Below, piece by piece: positions 16,577 to 26,353 of a DNA stretch of 64,000 nucleotides. Below the pieces are notes generated by a model. The model searched no databases. It was not told where the DNA came from and saw nothing but the letters and a program-made list of their open reading frames with translations. The stretch's first letter is position 1, and the number at the start of each line of letters is the position of its first letter. The DNA comes from Pacificibacter maritimus (lineage in GTDB: Bacteria; Pseudomonadota; Alphaproteobacteria; Rhodobacterales; Rhodobacteraceae), in assembly GCF_003814915.1 (NCBI RefSeq), contig NZ_RKQK01000001.1, positions 450,031 through 514,030 of the forward strand, written 5' to 3'. A program made the position numbers and the translations under genes.

Positions 16577-17794
16577 TTAGTTGAGACCCATGCAAGAGGC
16601 GTAGTAAGTGACCGTTGCAGGCCAATCAGAGAACACGCCCTTGACGCCAGCATCTTGTGCCAAAGCATCCAAGATTTCAAAGTAATCGCCATCTGTATTC
16701 ACAGCATCGGTGACGGATTGAAAATACCAGCCGCCACCATTTGCCAAGGGGCCAGAGCGTTCCAGCGACCAAGTGATCAAATCAAGACCCGCCTCTTTCG
16801 CGGCTTTGGCATAGTTTGACGCAACGATGTCATCGCCCTCGGCCACGACCAACATGTTCATGGACGGCGCAAGATTGTTTACACCAGCGGCTTTCAGGCT
16901 GGCGAAATCTTGGTCCCAAGTGCTTTCGTCTTGCGGGTCAAACCCGTCGATTGGTTCGACAAGGTACACGGCATTGGCGCCAAAGTCTGGTTCTGCTTTG
17001 ATCCAGTAGAGCACATCATCCAAGTCGAAAGACTGCGCAAAAACATCAGAGGCAGGGATGCCTGCGTCTTTATATTCGTTGATCAGCTTTTGGGCGTAAT
17101 CTTCTTGAGTGAAGCCATCAAAAGGCATCTCAACGCTGGGGCTTTTCAATTCAGGTGTGAATTTCGCGCCCAAGGATTTGAACAGCTCAATCGAGTCTTT
17201 ATGCGACAAAAGCGTGCCTTTTGTGGCGTAAAGGTCGGTGCGGAAGGCGGCTGTCGCATTCATATAGTCTTCGACTGTGGTTGCATCGGCATTGCCCGCA
17301 TCCATCTTGCCGTTCAAGCTGTGGTATTCAGCCAAAGTGATGTCAGATGTGCGGCATTCGACCTGCGCTTTTTCATCCCCCATTGCGGGGGAAAACGGCG
17401 TGGTGCATTTCGCGCCCAAATCTGTGGCCAAAATGTTTGTTGTGGTGTGCAAATCATTTTGCGCGTGACGGCAGACCAATTCTTTGTCTGCTGTGAAAGC
17501 CACATCACATTCCATGATGCCTGCGCCCATCAAAGCGCCAGCGCGGTTGGCTTGTTCTGTGTGTTCAGGAAACATCAAAGGCGCACCGCGGTGCGCGATG
17601 GAAAAATCTGTGCGCACAGGTTCCATAGAGGCGCAGGCTTGTAATGCGTCTTTCAGAGGGCTCTCATCCATCATCGAAATCAAATAAGCAGGGCGTGGGC
17701 CCAATTCGATGCGCGCATCGTTGCTGTCTGCAGCAAAGGCTGGATAAGTCGCAGCGCAGGTAAGCAGTGTAATTCCAAGAGGAATGCGTTTCAT
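16577..17794 (-). CDS. Periplasmic glycerophosphodiester phosphodiesterase
   Basis: The 405-residue protein has a cleavable signal peptide ending in AFA (about residue 21). A GDPD TIM barrel follows, with active-site motif [14 protein letters not shown] near residue 67 (His-Arg and Glu) and a second acidic/His site in [16 protein letters not shown]. Later strands TPELKSPS and PSMNMLV complete the barrel. Such GlpQ-like enzymes release glycerol-3-phosphate and alcohols from deacylated phospholipids in the periplasm. The length exceeds E. coli GlpQ (about 358) because of loop insertions. It is transcribed alone. Confidence 0.92.
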   Translation of the reverse strand: MKRIPLGITLLTCAATYPAFAADSNDARIELGPRPAYLISMMDESPLKDALQACASMEPVRTDFSIAHRGAPLMFPEHTEQANRAGALMGAGIMECDVAFTADKELVCRHAQNDLHTTTNILATDLGAKCTTPFSPAMGDEKAQVECRTSDITLAEYHSLNGKMDAGNADATTVEDYMNATAAFRTDLYATKGTLLSHKDSIELFKSLGAKFTPELKSPSVEMPFDGFTQEDYAQKLINEYKDAGIPASDVFAQSFDLDDVLYWIKAEPDFGANAVYLVEPIDGFDPQDESTWDQDFASLKAAGVNNLAPSMNMLVVAEGDDIVASNYAKAAKEAGLDLITWSLERSGPLANGGGWYFQSVTDAVNTDGDYFEILDALAQDAGVKGVFSDWPATVTYYASCMGLN

Positions 17795-18463
17795 AGCGGT
17801 GTCCTGTCTAACAGATTGACGATAAGATAAGCTGCTTCATCGTAGAGCTTCATGACATTGGCACAACAAATTTTTGACCGTTTGGTAACATAGCGAAAAC
17901 TTCAACCCTCTCTATCTGCGGCGCAGGGGCAGGGTGCAAAGATTTCGAAGGGCTAACTTTTTGAGCAGGCACAACAATAACAAGCGCCGCTTTGCGCCAA
18001 ACACGCGCGGCAGTTGAAATTCAATGTTGTAAAAAATTCCCAGCGGCTCTACTGATAGGGGATGCACTGGTTTTATCCGCATTGCGAATGGAACCGTGTT
18101 TAACAGATTCGCTGCAAACAAGCGTTGGGCAGGGCACCGATACAACGGCGTGCCGCCCGCTTGCACAGCAGACCGATAGCGTCGCGGGAATGACAAAACC
18201 ACGCGACAGAGTAACGCCCAAACGCCACAACATGGCTATGGGATTTTGAATGGGTGCCGCACGGATTTGGTTAACGCCAAACTGATTGATGAGTACCAAG
18301 AAAGAAACGCGATGCAACGCGCAGAGGCAAAATTTGAGCTGAATGAGGGCGCCAGCGCCCCCGCTTTCTTGCCCGCACATGCCATCGCCCCCAACAATCA
18401 CCCTCAAATTTGCTCGCCCACCTTAAACAGGGACGGGCCAATTGCGGGTGTTGAAAGATTACA
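17795..18463. other. 669-bp intergenic region between GDPD gene and rne
   Basis: No convincing coding region is present. It holds the divergent GDPD promoter and a long leader of rne. Apart from the hairpin at 18324-18415, it contains an imperfect hairpin around 18128-18161 (GGCAC/GTGCC core). RNase E genes often have long 5' UTRs through which the enzyme controls its own mRNA, so a regulatory leader is the likely use. Confidence 0.5.
18324..18415 (+). promoter_or_regulatory. Structured rne 5' leader (long-range stem enclosing a tetraloop hairpin)
   Basis: GAGGCAAAATTTGAG near the start is complementary, with two single-base bulges, to CTCAAATTTGCTC at 18403-18415, which closes a large stem. 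Inside it GGGCG/CGCCC with a CCAG loop forms a compact hairpin (18347-18360). The element ends 48 bp before the rne start codon. By analogy with autoregulated RNase E leaders it may be an RNase E target; that is inference. Confidence 0.55.
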
Positions 18464-21400
18464 ATGGCTAAAAAGATGCTTATCGATGCCACCCACGCGG
18501 AAGAAACACGCGTAGTAGTGGTAGATGGAAACAAAGTTGAGGAATTTGACTTTGAATCCGAAAACAAACGCCAGCTAGCTGGCAATATATACCTCGCACG
18601 CGTCACGCGGGTTGAACCTTCGCTACAAGCGGCCTTTATCGATTACGGTGGAAACCGCCACGGCTTCTTGGCGTTTTCAGAAATTCACCCCGATTATTAC
18701 CAGATTCCCATCGCTGACCGCGAAGCTTTGCTGGCCGAAGAATTGGCCGATGCCAAAGCGCAAGAAGAAGAAGACGAAAAGCCAAAACGCAGCCGCCGTC
18801 GTGGACGCTCACGCTCACGCAGCCAAGCTGAAGACACGAAATCAACAGATGCTGTGGCCACTGCTGAAGCGGAAATCGACAGCGCGGCTGATGAAGCTTC
18901 GACGCCTGAAGCGACTGTTTCGGGCATGGATGTCGTTGAACCTGAAAGCAGCCCTGCGGATGCCCTGATCGAAGAGGCGCAAAGCGATACGTCTTCTGAG
19001 GCGGCTATTGCGGCGGACCCTGTTGCGGCTGAGGAAGCTGAAGCGCCATCTGAGACACCAAAAGTCGCGGAAGACGCTGCAAAAGCGGAGGACGTTCAGT
19101 CAGATAGCACCGAGTCTGATGAAGCAAAAATCACAGATGACCAGCCTGCTGATGATCAAGGTGATCAAGGTGACGCGGTAGACTCAAATGATGACGACGC
19201 GAATGACGACGATGATGACGACGACGATGATGAGGCCGAAACGGCCGCAGAAAAAGACGACAGCATCGAAAACGTCGCTGATGATGACAGCCAAGAAGAT
19301 ATTCGTCCGCGCCGCAAACCACGTGCGCGCCGCTACAAGATTCAAGAAGTTATCAAAGTCCGCCAAATCCTATTGATCCAAGTGGTCAAAGAAGAGCGCG
19401 GCAACAAAGGCGCGGCCCTGACCACTTACCTGTCTTTGGCGGGTCGTTACTGTGTTTTGATGCCAAATACCGCACGCGGTGGTGGCATTTCACGCAAGAT
19501 CACCAATATCGCTGACCGCAAAAAGCTAAAAGAAATCGCCACAGAAATGGATGTGCCACAAGGCGCAGGCCTGATCGTGCGCACAGCGGGCGCGCAGCGC
19601 ACCAAGACCGAAATCAAACGCGATTACGATTACTTGAAACGTATGTGGGAACAGATCCGCGAATTGACGCTGAAATCTGTGGCCCCTGCGAAGATCTATG
19701 AAGAAGGCGACCTGATCAAACGCTCTATCCGTGATCTCTATTCAAAAGAGATCGACGAGGTGATTGTCGAAGGTGATGCGGGCTACCGCACCGCCAAAGA
19801 CTTTATGCGGATGATCATGCCGACCCATGCGAAAAACGTCACGAACTACCGTGAAAACTTGCCTTTGTTTGCCCGCTATCAAGTGGAAAGCTACCTTGGG
19901 TCCATGTTCAACCCGACCGTTCAGTTGAAATCTGGCGGCTATGTTGTGATCGAAGTGACCGAGGCTTTGGTCTCTGTGGATGTGAACTCTGGTCGTTCGA
20001 CCAAAGAGGGTTCAATCGAAGACACAGCTTTGAAAACCAACTTGGAAGCGGCCGAAGAAGTGGCACGCCAAGCGCGTTTGCGTGACCTTGCAGGCTTGAT
20101 CGTGATCGACTTTATCGACATGGAAGAGCGCCGCAACAACACGGCCGTTGAAAAGCGTCTCAAAGACAAGCTGAAAACAGATCGCGCCCGCATCCAAGTG
20201 GGTCGTATTTCTGGCTTTGGCCTGTTGGAAATGTCGCGCCAACGTCTGCGTCCGGGTATGCTCGAGGCCACAACTCAGCCTTGTCACCACTGTCACGGCA
20301 CGGGTCTGATCCGTTCTGACGACAATATGGCCTTGACCATTTTGCGCCAGCTCGAAGAAGAAGGCACCCGTCGTCGGTCGCGCGAAGTCTTGTTGAAAGC
20401 GCCCGTTGCGATCATCAACTACTTGGTGAATATGAAGCGCGAAAAGATTGCTCAGATCGAAGCACGCTACGGCATGGCCGTGCGTATGGAAGCTGACATG
20501 CATATGATTTCGCCTGATTTTACCATCGAAAAATTCAAAACCGCCACGCGTGTGATCCAAGAGGTGCAATCCAATGTTGTCTCAGCCTCGGCTGCGATGA
20601 TGGATGAAATGGATGCGGAAGCTGATGCAGCAGCGATTGCAGCAGCAACCTCTGAGGTGACTGAAGATCAGTCCACTGACAGCCCTGCACCCACATCTGA
20701 CGAGGGCGAAGAGCAGCCTAAAAAGCGTCGTCGTCGTCGCCGTCGTCGTCGCAAGTCTAGCGATCAGAATGAAGGGCAAGACAACGGGTCAGAAGAAAAC
20801 GGGTCAGAAGAAAACGCGCCCAAGGATGCGGCTGACGCCACTGAGGATGCGTCAGACAAACCCGCCGAGGCGGCTGAGACAGGCGAAACTGAGGGGGATA
20901 CAACCGCAGAAAAGCCCAAGCGCACGCGTACCCGCAGGTCACGTAGCAGCCGCAAAACGGCAGCCGCTGATGTCAGCGAAACCGATGCATCCGAGACAGC
21001 ACCAGCCGATGCGGTGACTGGCGAGGCTTCTGAGGTGGCTTCTGACGTGGCAGAAACACCTGAACCTGTCGCTGAAAAGCCAAAGCGCACACGCACGCGT
21101 CGCAAAAAGTCTGAGGTTGCGCCAACAGATGGGCCGACAGATGCGCCAGCCGAAAGCGCGACGGATGACGCTGCACCAACTGAGGTTGCGGATGATGCTG
21201 TGGCCGAAAAGCCCAAACGCAAACGCCGCAAAAAGGCCGATGTTGAAGCTGTAGCGGCCGAAGCGGCTGAGGCAGAACAGCCAAAGCCCAAGCGCAAGCG
21301 CCGCACAAAAGCTGAAATCGAGGCTGATAAAGCAGCGAAAGCAGCCGCAGCCGCGCAGGCTGAAACGCCAAAAGACATAAGCGTTGAACCAGCGCCTGCC

Positions 21401-21580
21401 GCAACTCAAGTTGAAGCAAGTGCTGACGTTGCAGTCAAAGAGGCGCCCAAAGTTGAAGCGCCGAAAGCCGAAGCACAGGTCGATACACCAGAGCCTGAGA
21501 TCGCAACAGCGCAAGCCTCCACGGCACAGCCAGAGGCACCAGCAAAACCCAAACGCAAAGGGTGGTGGAGCTTAAGCTAA
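18464..21580 (+). CDS. rne: Ribonuclease E
   Basis: The 1038-residue endoribonuclease cleaves single-stranded AU-rich RNA and scaffolds the degradosome. The S1 domain begins at residue 35 and is interrupted from about residue 95 to 285 by an insertion with an SRSRSR patch and a very acidic Asp/Glu run. It then resumes at RARRYKIQEVIKV. The catalytic DNase I-like part has VDVNSG and VIDFIDM aspartates, and the Zn-link is CHHCHGTG (Cys607, Cys610). The last 330 residues are low-complexity, with Arg-rich blocks such as KKRRRRRRRRRK and repeated KPKRTRTRR that should bind RNA. It ends in KPKRKGWWS. Similar insertions occur in alphaproteobacterial RNase E. Confidence 0.96.
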   Translation: MAKKMLIDATHAEETRVVVVDGNKVEEFDFESENKRQLAGNIYLARVTRVEPSLQAAFIDYGGNRHGFLAFSEIHPDYYQIPIADREALLAEELADAKAQEEEDEKPKRSRRRGRSRSRSQAEDTKSTDAVATAEAEIDSAADEASTPEATVSGMDVVEPESSPADALIEEAQSDTSSEAAIAADPVAAEEAEAPSETPKVAEDAAKAEDVQSDSTESDEAKITDDQPADDQGDQGDAVDSNDDDANDDDDDDDDDEAETAAEKDDSIENVADDDSQEDIRPRRKPRARRYKIQEVIKVRQILLIQVVKEERGNKGAALTTYLSLAGRYCVLMPNTARGGGISRKITNIADRKKLKEIATEMDVPQGAGLIVRTAGAQRTKTEIKRDYDYLKRMWEQIRELTLKSVAPAKIYEEGDLIKRSIRDLYSKEIDEVIVEGDAGYRTAKDFMRMIMPTHAKNVTNYRENLPLFARYQVESYLGSMFNPTVQLKSGGYVVIEVTEALVSVDVNSGRSTKEGSIEDTALKTNLEAAEEVARQARLRDLAGLIVIDFIDMEERRNNTAVEKRLKDKLKTDRARIQVGRISGFGLLEMSRQRLRPGMLEATTQPCHHCHGTGLIRSDDNMALTILRQLEEEGTRRRSREVLLKAPVAIINYLVNMKREKIAQIEARYGMAVRMEADMHMISPDFTIEKFKTATRVIQEVQSNVVSASAAMMDEMDAEADAAAIAAATSEVTEDQSTDSPAPTSDEGEEQPKKRRRRRRRRRKSSDQNEGQDNGSEENGSEENAPKDAADATEDASDKPAEAAETGETEGDTTAEKPKRTRTRRSRSSRKTAAADVSETDASETAPADAVTGEASEVASDVAETPEPVAEKPKRTRTRRKKSEVAPTDGPTDAPAESATDDAAPTEVADDAVAEKPKRKRRKKADVEAVAAEAAEAEQPKPKRKRRTKAEIEADKAAKAAAAAQAETPKDISVEPAPAATQVEASADVAVKEAPKVEAPKAEAQVDTPEPEIATAQASTAQPEAPAKPKRKGWWSLS

Positions 21581-21605
21581 GCTTTCATCCCGTTTCAAAG
21601 ATTGA

Positions 21606-21646
21606 AAAGGCGGTTCCTAAATCCTTAGGGATCGCCTTTTTGTTTT
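21606..21646 (+). terminator. Strong rho-independent terminator after rne
   Basis: A 15-bp stem (AAAGGCGGTTCCTAA with TTAGGGATCGCCTTT, two G-U pairs) with a 4-nt loop is followed by TTTTTGTTTT. Confidence 0.9.
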
Positions 21647-21756
21647 ATCTGTCACGGGCCGGCCCCGCGATTGTTACGCGGCAACCACATGAAAGTGACC
21701 GCGTGTTTGCCCTGCGCGACTTTCCAATAGGGCAGGTTTCATGGCATGAGTTTCAT

Positions 21757-22506
21757 ATGTTTGGAATCGACCTCTTTGATGCGACTTTGCTGCCTGCCAT
21801 GCTGATTGCCTTGGCAGCAGGTATGGCGTCTTTTATCAGTCCCTGTGTCTTGCCGATTGTGCCGCCTTATTTGGCCTATATGTCGGGTATTTCCATGAGC
21901 GAATTGACGGATGAGCGCGGAAGCCGCAAGGCCATTTTTCCTGCTTTGATGTTTGTGCTGGGCCTGTCCACCGTCTTTTTGCTTTTGGGATTTACTGCAT
22001 CGTTTTTGGGCAGTTTTTTCTTGCAAAATCAGGTGCTTTTAAGTCGTATTTCAGGTGTGGTGATTGTCATACTCGGCCTGCATTTTCTATCGGTCTTCCG
22101 CATTCCTATTCTTGACCGAGAGGCGCGATTGGATGCGGGCGATAAGGGCGGTAGTGCCTTTGGCGCTTATGTCTTGGGGTTGGCCTTTGCCTTTGGTTGG
22201 ACACCCTGTATCGGCCCTCAACTTGGCGCGATCTTGTCGATTGCGGCCACGGACGGATCGGTTGGGCGGGGCACGACTTTGTTGGGGGTCTATGCCATCG
22301 GTTTGGGGGTGCCTTTCTTGCTCTCTGCCATTTTCATCACGCGCGCTGTGACCGTGATGAACCGTTTGAAGCGCCACATGGGATTGATCGAAAAAATCAT
22401 GGGTGCCTTGCTGGTTTTCGTCGGTTTGATGCTTTTGACGGGCGCATTTTCGCGCCTGAGCTACTGGTTGTTGGAAAGTTTTCCAGCCCTTGCAACCGTC
22501 GGCTAG
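21757..22506 (+). CDS. ccdA: CcdA family cytochrome c biogenesis / thiol-disulfide membrane protein
   Basis: The 249-residue protein has six predicted membrane helices and the paired redox cysteines in ISPCVLPIVPP (helix 1) and GWTPCIGPQLG (helix 4). These define CcdA, which carries reducing equivalents from cytoplasmic thioredoxin to periplasmic apocytochrome c or other thiols. I start at 21757 because the in-frame extension upstream would run through the rne terminator and has no family similarity. No cytochrome c maturation genes are adjacent in this window. Confidence 0.9.
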   Translation: MFGIDLFDATLLPAMLIALAAGMASFISPCVLPIVPPYLAYMSGISMSELTDERGSRKAIFPALMFVLGLSTVFLLLGFTASFLGSFFLQNQVLLSRISGVVIVILGLHFLSVFRIPILDREARLDAGDKGGSAFGAYVLGLAFAFGWTPCIGPQLGAILSIAATDGSVGRGTTLLGVYAIGLGVPFLLSAIFITRAVTVMNRLKRHMGLIEKIMGALLVFVGLMLLTGAFSRLSYWLLESFPALATVG

Positions 22507-22566
22507 GTCACTAGGACTTGCGCAGCTGCAAAGGTCGCGTACTCTAGGGCAAAAGACCGCCAGCGG

Positions 22567-23811
22567 ATGGATGAAATGACCAGTGACAAGAGTGATGCAG
22601 TGACGCGGCGCCGTGTGTTCTACATTCCGGGCTATGATCCTATTCCGCCGCGCCGTTACCGCGAATTATACCGTAAAGAAGGCGCGAAACAGGCCGAGGT
22701 TTCTGGCTATGACTTAACACTCAGCCCAAAGTCAGGACCGCGTTTTGGCTGGCAGGTGGTTAGTCAGATCGACGGGCAAGACTGCCATAGCGAAATTGAT
22801 GTATTGGTCTGGTCTGACATTGTGCAATCCAGCATGGATGCAGGGATTTTCCAGACCTATTTGATCTTACTGCGCACTGCGTGGATCTACATTTCGACAG
22901 GGGCTTTGCGCGGGTTGATGAAACTGCGCCGTGGGCCTGTATTGGCAGCACTTTATCCTGTTGCGATCTTACTGGTGCAGCTTTTTATCGCTGTTTTGCT
23001 GGCTTGGGGGCTATTTGCACTGCTGGGATTGATATCCCAAACGCTCGTGTTTCAGGGCATTTCAGGTCTAGCGGCGCTGGCTTTGGGCTATGGTGTTTTA
23101 CGCTGGTTTAAAAAGAAAGACGGCAAGTTTTTCGCCTATTACCTAATGCATGACTACGGGTTTTCCGCCCGATGGCGCGGGGCAGAGCCGCCTGAGTTAT
23201 TGGAAAGATTAAAAGAGTTTCAAACTGATATTGCCCAAGCTTTGACCGAAGACTGGGACGAGGTCTTGGTCGTCGGCCATTCTTCTGGCGCGCATTTAGG
23301 GGTGTCGGTTTTGGCTGATTTGATCCGTTCGGGTGAGGTGCCAGAACACAGATCTGATCGGGGGCCAAAGCTGGCGTTTCTCACCCTTGGTCAAGTGGTG
23401 CCGATGGTCAGCTTTTTGCCCGAAGCCAAGCGTCTGCGCCGTGATTTGGCTTTTTTAAGCGCGCGTAACGACCTGTTTTGGCTGGATGTTTCTGCGCCTG
23501 GCGATCCTTGTTCTTTTGCGCTTTGCGATCCGATCAAAGTATCGGGCGTAGCGCCTATCGATCAAAAGTGGCCTTTGGTGATTTCTGCCGCCTTCACCCA
23601 AAGTCTTTCGCCTGAAGTCTGGGCCAAATTAAAGCGTCGTTTTTTCCGTCTGCATTTTCAATACCTTTGCGCCTTTGATCGTCCGATGGGCTATGATTAT
23701 TTTAAAATTACGGCTGGAAATCAATATCTTGCAAGTGCATTTAAAGGTTATGCGCCAACGCCAAGCCGCATTGATACCCCCGCCAATCCCCATAAAGAGA
23801 TGGCCGAATGA
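22567..23811 (+). CDS. Membrane-anchored alpha/beta hydrolase-like protein
   Basis: The 414-residue protein has an N-terminal soluble part starting RRRVFYIPGYDPIPPRRYR, with an oxyanion-type first strand. Two membrane helices follow at about residues 128-175. The C-terminal part has a nucleophile elbow VVGHSSGAHLG with Ser near residue 241. The order suggests an esterase or lipase fold split by a membrane hairpin. I do not know its substrate. It overlaps the P450 gene by 4 bp (ATGA), so the two are translationally coupled and may act on the same lipid-like compound. A second Met at residue 4 is an alternative start. Confidence 0.75.
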   Translation: MDEMTSDKSDAVTRRRVFYIPGYDPIPPRRYRELYRKEGAKQAEVSGYDLTLSPKSGPRFGWQVVSQIDGQDCHSEIDVLVWSDIVQSSMDAGIFQTYLILLRTAWIYISTGALRGLMKLRRGPVLAALYPVAILLVQLFIAVLLAWGLFALLGLISQTLVFQGISGLAALALGYGVLRWFKKKDGKFFAYYLMHDYGFSARWRGAEPPELLERLKEFQTDIAQALTEDWDEVLVVGHSSGAHLGVSVLADLIRSGEVPEHRSDRGPKLAFLTLGQVVPMVSFLPEAKRLRRDLAFLSARNDLFWLDVSAPGDPCSFALCDPIKVSGVAPIDQKWPLVISAAFTQSLSPEVWAKLKRRFFRLHFQYLCAFDRPMGYDYFKITAGNQYLASAFKGYAPTPSRIDTPANPHKEMAE

Positions 23812-25175
23812 TTGCCCCCAAACCAAAATCGCGGCCTGATAAAACCAGTCTGCGCGGCTATGTGAAACTGTTTCGCAAAGACATTTTATCGGCGCAGCCT
23901 GCCAAATTATACCGCGCTTGGATGGCCGAATTTCGCACGCCATTTTTCAGGTCATATCTGGTCAATCAACCTGATTTGATCAAGCGGGTGCTAAATGAGC
24001 GCCCAATGGATTTTCCAAAATCCGCACGTATCGCCGAAGGTTTGATCCCTTTGCTGGGGGAAGGATCGGTGTTTTTGACCAATGGCGAGGCGTGGAAGCG
24101 CCAGCGCCGCATCATTGATCCCGCGTTCGAGGGCGGGCGTTTGCGCGACACATTCGATGCTATGGTGGCGTCTGGGCAGATGGCCGTGGCGCGCCTTGAC
24201 GCTGCAGCAGGGCCAAAAGCTGCGCCGATTGATTTGGAACCCCATACATCGCATGCGGCCGCAGATGTGATTTTTCGCACATTATTTTCAATCCCGATTG
24301 AGCATGAAATTGCGCGCGATGTATTTGCGCAATTCCAAGATCACCAGCGCGAACAGCCGATTTTGAACATCGCGGCTTTCATCCCATTGCCCAAATGGAT
24401 GCCGCGGTTTCACAGCAAGCGCACCAAGCAGACGGCCAAAAGCATTCGCGCCTTGATCCGTAAATTGACCGAAGATCGGATGCGCGAGATCAAGGCTGGG
24501 ACTGCGCCGAATGATTTGGCGACGAAAATCATGACCACGCCTGACCCAGAAACAGGGCAGGTGTTCTCAGCTGAGGAAATGGTCGATCAAGTGGCGATTT
24601 TCTTTTTGGCGGGGCATGAAACATCAGCCTCTGCGCTGGCTTGGGGCTTGTGGCTTTTGGCGGCCAACCCCGATGCGCAAGCGCGCGTGGCAGCAGAAGG
24701 CGCTGCCTTGGGGGATGCCCCGCAGTTTTCCGACCTCTCCAAGCTGCGTTACACAAAAGACGTGTTTCGCGAGACCCTGCGGCTCTATCCGCCTGTGCCG
24801 ATGATGGTGCGTGAAACCACATGCCCAGAACATTTTCGCGCGCGCGACATTCCCAAAGGCAGTCAGATCGTGCTGTCGCCTTGGCATGTGCAGCGCCACG
24901 AACGGTTTTGGGATGATCCCGATGTGTTTGATCCTGAGCGCTTTAAAACCGAGAACGGCAAACAATGCCTGCGCGATGCCTATATTCCCTTTTCGTCAGG
25001 ACCACGTGTTTGCACAGGGGCGGGCTTTGCCATGGTCGAAGGGCCGTTGATTTTGGCCATGATTGCGGCCAAATATCAGATGCGTGTCGTCGATGAGAAA
25101 CGCCCTGTGCCCGTTGCACATTTAACCGTAAGATCACGGGATGGAATTTGGCTGCAATTGGAAAAACGCGCTTAG
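23808..25175 (+). CDS. Cytochrome P450
   Basis: The 455-residue protein has all P450 signatures. These are the I-helix AGHETSA for oxygen activation, the K-helix ETLRLYPPVP (ExxR), the PERF-type DPERFKTEN, and the haem-binding loop FSSGPRVCTGAG with ligand Cys402. There is no signal or membrane anchor, so it is a soluble bacterial monooxygenase needing separate redox partners, none of which are adjacent. It resembles long-chain/fatty-acid-type P450s more than the short camphor type, but the substrate is not predictable. It is coupled to the upstream membrane hydrolase. Confidence 0.95.
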   Translation: MIAPKPKSRPDKTSLRGYVKLFRKDILSAQPAKLYRAWMAEFRTPFFRSYLVNQPDLIKRVLNERPMDFPKSARIAEGLIPLLGEGSVFLTNGEAWKRQRRIIDPAFEGGRLRDTFDAMVASGQMAVARLDAAAGPKAAPIDLEPHTSHAAADVIFRTLFSIPIEHEIARDVFAQFQDHQREQPILNIAAFIPLPKWMPRFHSKRTKQTAKSIRALIRKLTEDRMREIKAGTAPNDLATKIMTTPDPETGQVFSAEEMVDQVAIFFLAGHETSASALAWGLWLLAANPDAQARVAAEGAALGDAPQFSDLSKLRYTKDVFRETLRLYPPVPMMVRETTCPEHFRARDIPKGSQIVLSPWHVQRHERFWDDPDVFDPERFKTENGKQCLRDAYIPFSSGPRVCTGAGFAMVEGPLILAMIAAKYQMRVVDEKRPVPVAHLTVRSRDGIWLQLEKRA

Positions 25176-25321
25176 GATTTCGTTTGCGCTGTCTTATCGT
25201 TTGTTCTGATAGGGCTTTGATTTGCGAAACAACGTCCTTGAATGGTCTCACAAGGCTTGAGTGTGGGGAACCTTCGTTCTACACATCGGTCTAAACAAGA
25301 ATTTAAAAGGAGCGCCCAGAC

Positions 25322-26353
25322 ATGCGCGTGAACCAAGATCTCATCGACACAATCGGCAACACGCCATTGATCCGCTTGAAAGGCCCGTCTGAGGCCACAG
25401 GCTGTGAGATTTTGGGCAAGGCCGAGTTCATGAACCCAGGCCAATCCGTGAAAGATCGCGCTGCGCTTTACATCATCAAAGATGCGATGGCCAAAGGTCT
25501 GTTGAAACCTGGCGGTACGATTGTCGAAGGCACCGCAGGCAACACAGGCATCGGTCTTGCGCTTGTGGGCTCTGCTTTGGGGTTTCGCACGGTGATCGTG
25601 ATCCCTGAGACGCAAAGCCAAGAGAAAAAAGACATGCTGCGCTTGGCAGGGGCCGAGCTGGTGCAAGTGCCAGCCGCGCCTTACAAGAACCCAAACAACT
25701 ACGTGCGCTATTCAGGTCGCTTGGCCGAACAGCTTGCCCGCGAAACCAATGAGGGTGTGATCTGGGCCAACCAGTTTGACAATGTGGCCAATCGCCAAGC
25801 CCATATCGAAACCACTGGCCCTGAGATTTGGGATCAAACAGACGGAAAAGTCGACGGCTTTATCTGTGCTGTAGGTTCTGGCGGCACAATGGCGGGTGTT
25901 GGCATGGCCTTGCAGCCCAAAGGTGTCAAGATCGGTCTGGCCGATCCTATGGGGGCTGCGCTTCACAGCTATTACACCACGGGCGAATTGAAATCGGAAG
26001 GCGGGTCGATCACAGAAGGGATCGGGCAGGGCCGTATCACGGCCAACCTAGAGGGGTTTAAACCCGATATGTCTTTCCAAGTGCCCGACGAAGAAGCGCT
26101 GCCAGTTGTCTTTGATCTTTTGGAACACGAGGGTCTGTGCCTCGGTGGATCATCAGGTGTGAACGTGGCGGGAGCAATGAAAATGGCACGCGAAATGGGG
26201 CCTGGTCATACGATCGTCACCATTTTGTGTGATTACGGCACGCGCTACCAATCCAAATTGTTCAATCCTGAATTCTTGAAAGAAAAGGGATTGCCAGTGC
26301 CAAAATGGCTCGACAGTGGCCCCCGCCCTCTGCCTGACGTCTACGAGGTATAA
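25322..26353 (+). CDS. cysK: Cysteine synthase A (O-acetylserine sulfhydrylase)
   Basis: The 343-residue PLP enzyme has NPGQSVKDRAA with the PLP lysine at residue 44. It also has the phosphate-binding-like EGTAGNTGIGLA, GSGGTMAGVG for the cofactor phosphate, and a GGSSGVNVAGA strand near the end. It makes cysteine from O-acetylserine and sulfide. AAAAGGAG precedes the ATG. It is slightly longer than E. coli CysK through the C-terminal extension. The stop codon overlaps the start of the channel gene by one base. Confidence 0.93.
   Translation: MRVNQDLIDTIGNTPLIRLKGPSEATGCEILGKAEFMNPGQSVKDRAALYIIKDAMAKGLLKPGGTIVEGTAGNTGIGLALVGSALGFRTVIVIPETQSQEKKDMLRLAGAELVQVPAAPYKNPNNYVRYSGRLAEQLARETNEGVIWANQFDNVANRQAHIETTGPEIWDQTDGKVDGFICAVGSGGTMAGVGMALQPKGVKIGLADPMGAALHSYYTTGELKSEGGSITEGIGQGRITANLEGFKPDMSFQVPDEEALPVVFDLLEHEGLCLGGSSGVNVAGAMKMAREMGPGHTIVTILCDYGTRYQSKLFNPEFLKEKGLPVPKWLDSGPRPLPDVYEV

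Noticed and set aside
17912-18202. 96-residue frame on the minus strand in the rne leader region
   Set aside because: No ribosome site, no known motif, and a composition typical of random GC-rich translation.
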